Part shown: positions 58,600 through 64,000 of the stretch, one piece after another
Position numbering within the stretch: position 1 is the first letter of the stretch
Layout of the letters: each line of letters begins with the position of its first letter
Origin: Boswellia sacra
Taxonomy: Eukaryota > Streptophyta > Magnoliopsida > Sapindales > Burseraceae
Assembly (NCBI GenBank): GCA_013180625.2
Contig: SNVD02000510.1
Location: forward strand, 62,001 to 126,000
Length of the DNA stretch: 64,000 bases
Direction: 5' to 3'
Program-made: the position numbers and the translations under genes
The notes under the pieces: model-generated
What the model saw: only the letters and a program-made list of their open reading frames with translations
The model's database searches: none
What the model was told of the DNA's origin: nothing

Positions 58600-59460
58600 T
58601 GTTGGTGTTAACGTAATCCTTGCATGTGCCATGCACATGTGAAGTTTTTGGTTACTTGTAATAAAAATTAGAAAAGCATTTTAATTCCTATTTTACTGTT
58701 TCTAGATGTTTAGTATAGGAAGTATTTGATTCACAATAAATACCTCTATAGATTATGATAATATTTCTTGTATCCTAATCAAAATAGGAGGATATTTAAT
58801 TGTGTCTTAATTACTTTAGGAGTTTAACTATAAACACTTCCTATTTTATTTTATCATAATCCTAATGTGATTTTGATTGAGATATTTACAGGAATTTTTG
58901 GAAGATTTTGACCAAGACCTCTCAATATATATCAAGTTATGACAAAGTCGGCAAAAGAGAGTTTTTGCGGATTGGAGACTAGTTTCCGTTCTTGAGAGAG
59001 TTGGCCACGGCATTCTAAGATTTAATAGAAGAAAGCCTCAACACAAAAGGAATGTCTTTGTTACTTTGATTCATTGAGTCTTTGTTTCATGTATGAGAGT
59101 TAAAATCGTACATGAGTTGTTGATTAAGTCTGAGTAAGTTAGTAGACACTTAGGATAACTTGAGGGTTGAGTGTTTATGTAATTCTGTGTCAGATATCGG
59201 GTGTTATGTATAACTTAACAGTATGTTGTTAAGTTATCTGTGACAGAGAGTGTGCAGTGTCACTAGTGTTTAGGATCTTTGCGAAGATTTTGTTTGTCAA
59301 AGATTAGGTCAGTGTGTGAGAGTGAGTCAGCACTGCAAAAGGTCCCAAAGATTGTACAAACAAGAACATAATGAATTGCAGCTCTATAGTTGTCCGTGGA
59401 CATAGGTTTTTATAACCGAACCACGTAAAAATCCTCCTGTGCCGATTTATATTACAGTTT
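58600..59460 (+). repeat. 3' LTR of the copia element, truncated by gypsy C
   Basis: It aligns with the 5' LTR and stops at 'attacagttt', about 60 bp short. The rest presumably lies beyond element C, outside the window. Confidence 0.9.
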
Positions 59461-60886
59461 TGATGCGTTCGAAACTAGCAAGTATACTAGTCGCACAAGT
59501 AATAAAGTGATAAGTAAGATATCGTTCCCACGAGGATTGATTCTAATTGAATTTGTTATTTTCCAGCGACAATAAACTAAATAAGGGGGGGTTTTGTTGA
59601 ATGATTAATTAAATGAAATAAGAATACAAATGAAGAATAACAAAACAGAAAGTTAATTTGAGTGAAAAATCAATGAGAGAAACCTGGTTAAGGGATCCTT
59701 CTCTACCACAAGATATGGATTTGCGAATTAATTGTAGAATTGTCATCCAATTACACCATTGAAATTATCAACCGTAGATAACAACAAGCTCTGTTATCCC
59801 AATCTTTCCTTACTTTGTTGTTAAATAAAACAGCTCTTTATTTAATCTCTATCCATTAAACAACCTAGAACAAGCTCTCTAAATTTAATTCAATGGATGC
59901 ATTACGATAAGAAAGATAGGTTGATCTAAGCAATAAACACACAAGCTCGGATTATTTAACTTAGGTTGTATTCTCCAATTGCAATCTCTGATCACAATTT
60001 TGCTACTAATGATTGGAAATTCATGACAATTACGGATCAAGATTTCTAATCTAGCAATAGACAACAACAGATTATATTCAGTTGGCCATTCCAAATACAA
60101 TCAGTAAGCAATCATAAGCATTAGATATGGGAAAATACAAGCAACTTCAATTAGAGAATTGGATAACAATTTCTTACACAATCAACTCACAAAATCCATA
60201 TCAAGGGCTTTGAAATCACCCTCAACCAATTCAGATTTAGTTACACATATTCAATCAGAATAACAAATACAATACAGAGAAATTCCAGAATTGAAAAGGA
60301 AAGAAAGAACTTAGCAAATTCTTTGAAAATCTTCTTTGTAGATGAATCTTCTTGGAATTGTAGTTCCTCCTCTTTCAAAATCTTCTTTCTCCTTCAAGAA
60401 CTCCAAGGGATGAGAGAAATCCAGAAATGCAGCCTCCTCCCACGTTTTCCCCCCTTCAAGTTATGAAAATAAAACCCTAAAATGTGTTTAAATACTCTGC
60501 TACAGTAACGTGCTACAGTGTCCCGTATTATACATGCTACAGTGATGTGTGGAATTACATTTCTACACTTCTCACACTGTTTTGATTACAACTTTCGGTA
60601 CACTGAATGGATTCATAAACCGTAAATTTCTCCAAAAAGTAGACTTCGAGAGCTTTTCAACGGTATATGATATGTCATCGGGTTCATTGTATATCAATAC
60701 AATTAAATCCGAGAAGATGGTTGACTAGCAGAGGTGAAAATGAAGGGTTTTACTCCATTTTTGTGCAAGTTGCTCCAAAACTCCTACAAACATCAAAACC
60801 ACACAAAAACATAAAAATACCAAGGAATATTGCAAAGAAACATGGACGAATTGATATAAAAGTAATACATAAATAGACACCTATCA
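59461..60886 (-). repeat. 3' LTR of gypsy C
   Basis: It begins 'tgatgcgttcgaaactagc' and ends 'gacacctatca' on the plus strand; it aligns with 13932-15351 over its full length. Confidence 0.92.
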
Positions 60887-62846
60887 AATTCCCCCACACT
60901 TAGACTTTGCTAGTCCTCGAGCAACTAAAATGATACGAAACAAAACTAAACCGAAACAAAATCAAAGAAAAATTAAAACACACAAATGCTTCAACTTGCA
61001 AATAGGCCTCAAAGATTGTACTTAATTATAACCCAAGGAAAACTTCAAAATAATGCACTTGATCAAGAATTTTATCTCAAAGATTAGTTTCGCTTCACTT
61101 CAATTCCTCAAGTGTGTGTGTGTAGAGCCATTCTCACCTAATCACTTGTAACCCGGATGAGTTTATGCATAAAAATGAATCATATTTAATATTGAAGATG
61201 TGTGTATAAATGAACTCCATAGGCTTGCTTTTCAAGTCACTCTCCACTAATGTAGACATGCACAACACCAAGGATCAAGTAGGACTTTATTAAGCTTGTA
61301 ACGTTTGGCTTGGGTGAAGGTATGATAAAGGATAATAATTTGGCTCAAATCACCCACAAACACATAAATCATTCAAGACTATGTAGAGCTCAACCCTATA
61401 ACACAACTTTATTTCAATTCACCAGGTTACTCCCCCAAACTTATTTAGAACACTCAATCTTTTTTTTTTTTTTTTGCAGAAAACAAAAGAAAACTACACC
61501 TCCACACTTTGTTGTTTCATTCTTTTTAAGAACACTTAAGGGTATAGATCTCTTATTCTTCTTCTTTTGTTCTCTTTTTTTTTCTTTTTTTTTTTATTAC
61601 ACTTCCCCTCCCCCACACTTAAACAACACATTGCCCCCAATGTGTAAGTATGTGGACAATAAGTACAGATTGGCTTTTTTTTTTTTTCAAACACAATGGA
61701 ACTCACTTGCATTTCTCATGACACATTCCAACCTCCTCTAACTTCCCAAAACCAGAACATAGCTCAAAATTTAATTGTGAATGATCTACGTGCTCATAGG
61801 TAAGGGATAAACTGTTTGGAACAAATTCATTTGAGGTTAGGAAATCTTTTAGTGAGTTAACAAAGAAAAAGGCTTACAAAGGCTCAAAGGGGTAACTAGG
61901 GATCAATTTCAGTCAAGGTTGGCTATTAAGGCTCAAACGGTCCAAAGATGGCCTAAATCATTTCCCCAATGTTGCACAGTCTAGGATTTCGCCTCGAGTG
62001 ACCATCAAACAAGTTCTAGAATTCATTGAAATCTGAAGAAACATTTAAATTACATAAACTTTCTCTAAGTGAACAAATAACTCAGTGATAATAGCTCAGT
62101 GCTCAATGTTGCGCAAGGAATCAAAAGCAAAGCGAAAACCAATAAACATTTCAAGCACACAGATCCATGCATCATTTATCATTTTCCAAGAGTTATTCTT
62201 AATTCAATCATTATCTTATCATCGACCCACAAAATGCAAGAAAAGAGGTACGTGGCGTTGTTACACCTGAGTCAAGATTGTATATTTCAACAATCCTTAG
62301 GACCAGTAGCCCGCAGACTTAAGGTTTCCAGCCTATATACCTTTATTATGAAAGAACAAAACAAGAAACAAGACACTTCAAACAACATGAAATAAACAAA
62401 CTACAGATTTATTTAGAGAGAATGCGTTTCAAGGGTTAAGAAAACCCCATATTCTGCCATTCTCAGGTTTTTCCACAATTTTTTTTTAAACCGAAACTGA
62501 TAAAGATAAAAACACATAACAACTCTAAATTACGCAAAACTAAACTCACTCATAAAATAACAAAGTTCAACAAGTCAGCAAACAAAAACAAGTTAGTTAG
62601 AATGGGTCTAAAAAGTTTAGAAGTTAGCCTCCTTATTCAGCCATTATGGATTGAAGAGATCCACAATGCGTTTCAAGAGGACTTGAACTTTTTAAGCCAC
62701 CACTCTAGAAACCGAGATTAGAGAATATTACCTGGGACGAAAGAAACAACCTAAAAAAAAAACTTCAAAAGAAATGTCATGAAAAATCTCAAATAAACAC
62801 ACTAAAAAGAAAGTAAACAAAAACGAAGTAAACCAATAGATAGAGA
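60887..62846 (-). other. Polypurine tract and 3' untranslated region of gypsy C
   Basis: The tract is at 60887-60901 (minus strand 'agtgtgggggaatt'). The rest aligns with 15368-17270 and has no sense gene; T-rich runs are at 61459-61480 and 61560-61600. Confidence 0.75.
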
Positions 62847-63502
62847 TTACAGATGGAGCGTTAAATCCAGTCTACGCCTTTTATTGCTTTCTCCAAACCA
62901 ATCTATCCGAGCCGTTGTTGGATCAGGCGAATAGACGAATTCTTGGAGTTTGTCAATTAACTCCCCTGCAGTTGAAGCTGTAACCAGGATTTGCCTCGCG
63001 ACGGTGAGATGAAGTTTTTTTTCTACCTTGATCAAGAAAGACAACAAACCATCAAAAAAATTATTTACATTTAACAAACCAATGGGTTTCCGATGGATGT
63101 TTAGCTGTGCCCAAGAGGTGATTTGAAATATCTCCTCTAATGTACCATAACCACCAGGCAAAGCTATAAATGCATCGGATTAACAACCATATGTGCAATA
63201 CGCTCATGCATACTAGAGACCTGTAACTCTTCCCCGATTGTGTTGCCTACGATATCTCGTACAGCTAATGGTTTAGGGATAATGCCGAGAACTTTGCTCC
63301 CTCCTAGGGATGCAGCTGTTGACACACACCCCATTAACCCAAGATTACCCCCTCCATAAATCAAATGAATACCCCTCGCAGCTAATGTCCTACCAAGATC
63401 AAGAGCTGCTGTTGTAAACTCTCCATCTTTACCAAATTGCGATCCACAAAATACGCATATATTTTGGAATCGCCGAATTGGTGTTTTCTCCATTTCTTCC
63501 AC
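62847..63502 (-). pseudogene. LOG: LOG-like cytokinin riboside 5'-monophosphate phosphoribohydrolase, copy C (near intact)
   Basis: About 218 codons from MEEMEKTPIRRFQN (63502) to LDLTLHL and stop (62847), the usual length of plant LOG. Motifs in order: ICVFCGSQFGKDGEF near residue 14, HLIYGGGNLGLMG near 46, SKVLGIIPKPLA near 71, SSMHERIAHM near 98 (catalytic-region Arg kept), PGGYGTLEEIFQITSWAQLN near 117 (canonical PGGxGTxxE with the Glu), KPIGLLNVNNFFDGLLSFL, and TVARQILVTASTAGELIDKL. The only clear break is a one-base deletion between 63161 and 63190 relative to copy B, just before the PGG loop; the C-terminal part also differs near LIKVEKK. LOG enzymes remove ribose 5-phosphate from cytokinin ribotides in the cytosol. 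The gene is intronless and on the element's strand. Confidence 0.94.
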
Positions 63503-63603
63503 AAGTGCTCTAACCTTGTGTAAGACAATGACGCACGTTAGGTAATATGCTTTTCAAGTGTAAGACAGGTTATAATAATGACATTTGAAAATATGGAGAA
63601 TGG

Positions 63604-63611
63604 ATATATAC
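63604..63611 (-). promoter_or_regulatory. TATA-like box upstream of LOG copy C
   Basis: The minus strand reads 'tatatatcc' about 100 bp before the LOG start codon, between the start and the G-box array. Element B has 'gtatccatcc' at this place, without a TATA. Promoter function is inference. Confidence 0.4.
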
Positions 63612-63650
63612 ACACGTAAAACTCTCAAATTTGACACATGGGGACATAAT

Positions 63651-63895
63651 TTCGGTGGGGGTTGCTCGATGCAGATTTATCGCCCTGAGATTTGAAAAAA
63701 TAGATATGCTTTCGGTGGGGTTTGACAAAACCTCCACACTTGTCGCCCACGTGTGCATGAAAAATGGAGATAAACTTTCGGTGGGGTTTGAAAAAAAACC
63801 GCCACACTTGTCTCCCACGTGAAGCATGAAAAGTTAAGATATACTTTCGGCGGAGGTTGACAAAACCTCCACACTTGTCTTCCACGTGTGCTTAT
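63651..63895 (-). promoter_or_regulatory. Tandem G-box array upstream of LOG copy C
   Basis: Four units start near 63651, 63711, 63777 and 63846 (period 60-69 bp), each with 'ttcgg.gg.ggttg'; three continue with 'cctccacacttgtc' or a close variant and a perfect CACGTG (63748-63753, 63816-63821, 63883-63888). CACGTG is the core site for plant bZIP and bHLH factors. The array lies 150-390 bp upstream of the LOG start codon. Open frames through it are repeat products. Confidence 0.65.
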
Positions 63896-64000
63896 ATCAT
63901 GGGTAGTCATCTGGTTTGTCAAAAAGAAAACTTGAAATTAAAACAAACAAAATCAACAAACAACAACAACACAAAAACAACATTGATAATCAGATCAAAC
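63896..64000 (-). other. Region between ORFX and LOG in gypsy C, cut by window end
   Basis: It aligns with 18190-18290 of element B (A-rich on the plus strand). ORFX of element C, if present, would begin just outside the window. Confidence 0.6.

Larger units (their letters stand above)
46376..59460 (+). mobile_element. SIRE-type (Maximus) copia element
   Basis: LTRs begin TGTTGGTGTTAACG at 46376 and 58600. The internal region has a tRNA-Met primer site, gag with two zinc knuckles, protease, integrase, RT, RNase H, an envelope-like ORF, and a polypurine tract. The order (integrase before RT) is copia. The envelope-like ORF after pol is the mark of the SIRE lineage. A LINE sits in the 5' LTR and gypsy C cuts the 3' LTR at 59460, about 60 bp before its end. 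All frames contain stops. Confidence 0.92.
59461..64000 (-). mobile_element. Gypsy element C (same family as B), LOG-carrying, partial
   Basis: The 3' LTR (59461-60886), polypurine tract, long 3' region, LOG gene and upstream array are present; gag-pol lies past the window end. Sequence identity with element B is high throughout, while LOG and its upstream region are better preserved here. Confidence 0.9.

Noticed and set aside
61310..61741. A 143-codon frame with phenylalanine-rich stretches
   Set aside because: It runs through poly(T) tracts in the antisense strand of element C's 3' region.
63625..63922. Three overlapping frames with repeated GRQVWRFCQ-like peptides
   Set aside because: They are products of the G-box tandem array, with no start context or conservation beyond the repeat.

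Overview
This window is a transposon-dense stretch of a flowering-plant nuclear genome, most likely a eudicot. The evidence is the set of families present: Athila-type gypsy elements primed by tRNA-Asp, a SIRE-type copia element with an envelope-like ORF, L1-type LINEs with a DUF4283 ORF1, a Mutator-like element (MULE) carrying a Ulp1-type protease gene, CACTA elements and a hAT element. I see no ordinary host gene, rRNA gene or CRISPR array. Nearly all coding regions are broken by stops and frameshifts.

Layout. 1-1373: probable end of a gypsy LTR. 1432-3703: an ORF1-only LINE with a 16-bp target duplication. 4095-44417: one 40-kb nested block whose outer shell is a decayed MULE, with inverted ends and a near-perfect 9-bp target duplication. 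Inside the MULE sit a small hAT (4373-5147), gypsy element A (5687-29948), a CACTA element in the MULE transposase gene (30520-35675) and an unresolved LTR-like insertion (about 37150-39370). Gypsy A itself carries a CACTA element in its 5' LTR (5775-10069) and gypsy element B, in reverse orientation, in its pol gene (13932-24654). 44507-45349: a small TIR element. 46376-59460: a SIRE-type copia element with a truncated LINE in its 5' LTR (46967-50106); its 3' LTR is cut by gypsy element C, which starts at 59461 and runs off the window.

The most unusual signal is that gypsy elements A, B and C each carry, between pol and the 3' LTR, an intronless copy of a LONELY GUY (LOG) gene, the plant enzyme that releases active cytokinin from its nucleotide. 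A and B have different LTRs and diverged pol genes, yet both carry LOG in the same place and orientation. Both also carry, just upstream, a second unrecognised ORF (called ORFX here) with a C-x2-C-A-R-W motif. In element C the LOG ORF is nearly intact and is preceded by a tandem array with three perfect CACGTG G-boxes and a TATA-like box. This suggests an old capture of a hormone-activating gene that became a stable accessory module of an Athila-type lineage, in the slot where related elements keep an env-like ORF.

Relative order of events read from nesting: MULE first; then gypsy A into it; then CACTA-1 and gypsy B into A. Independently, the copia element received a LINE in one LTR and gypsy C in the other.
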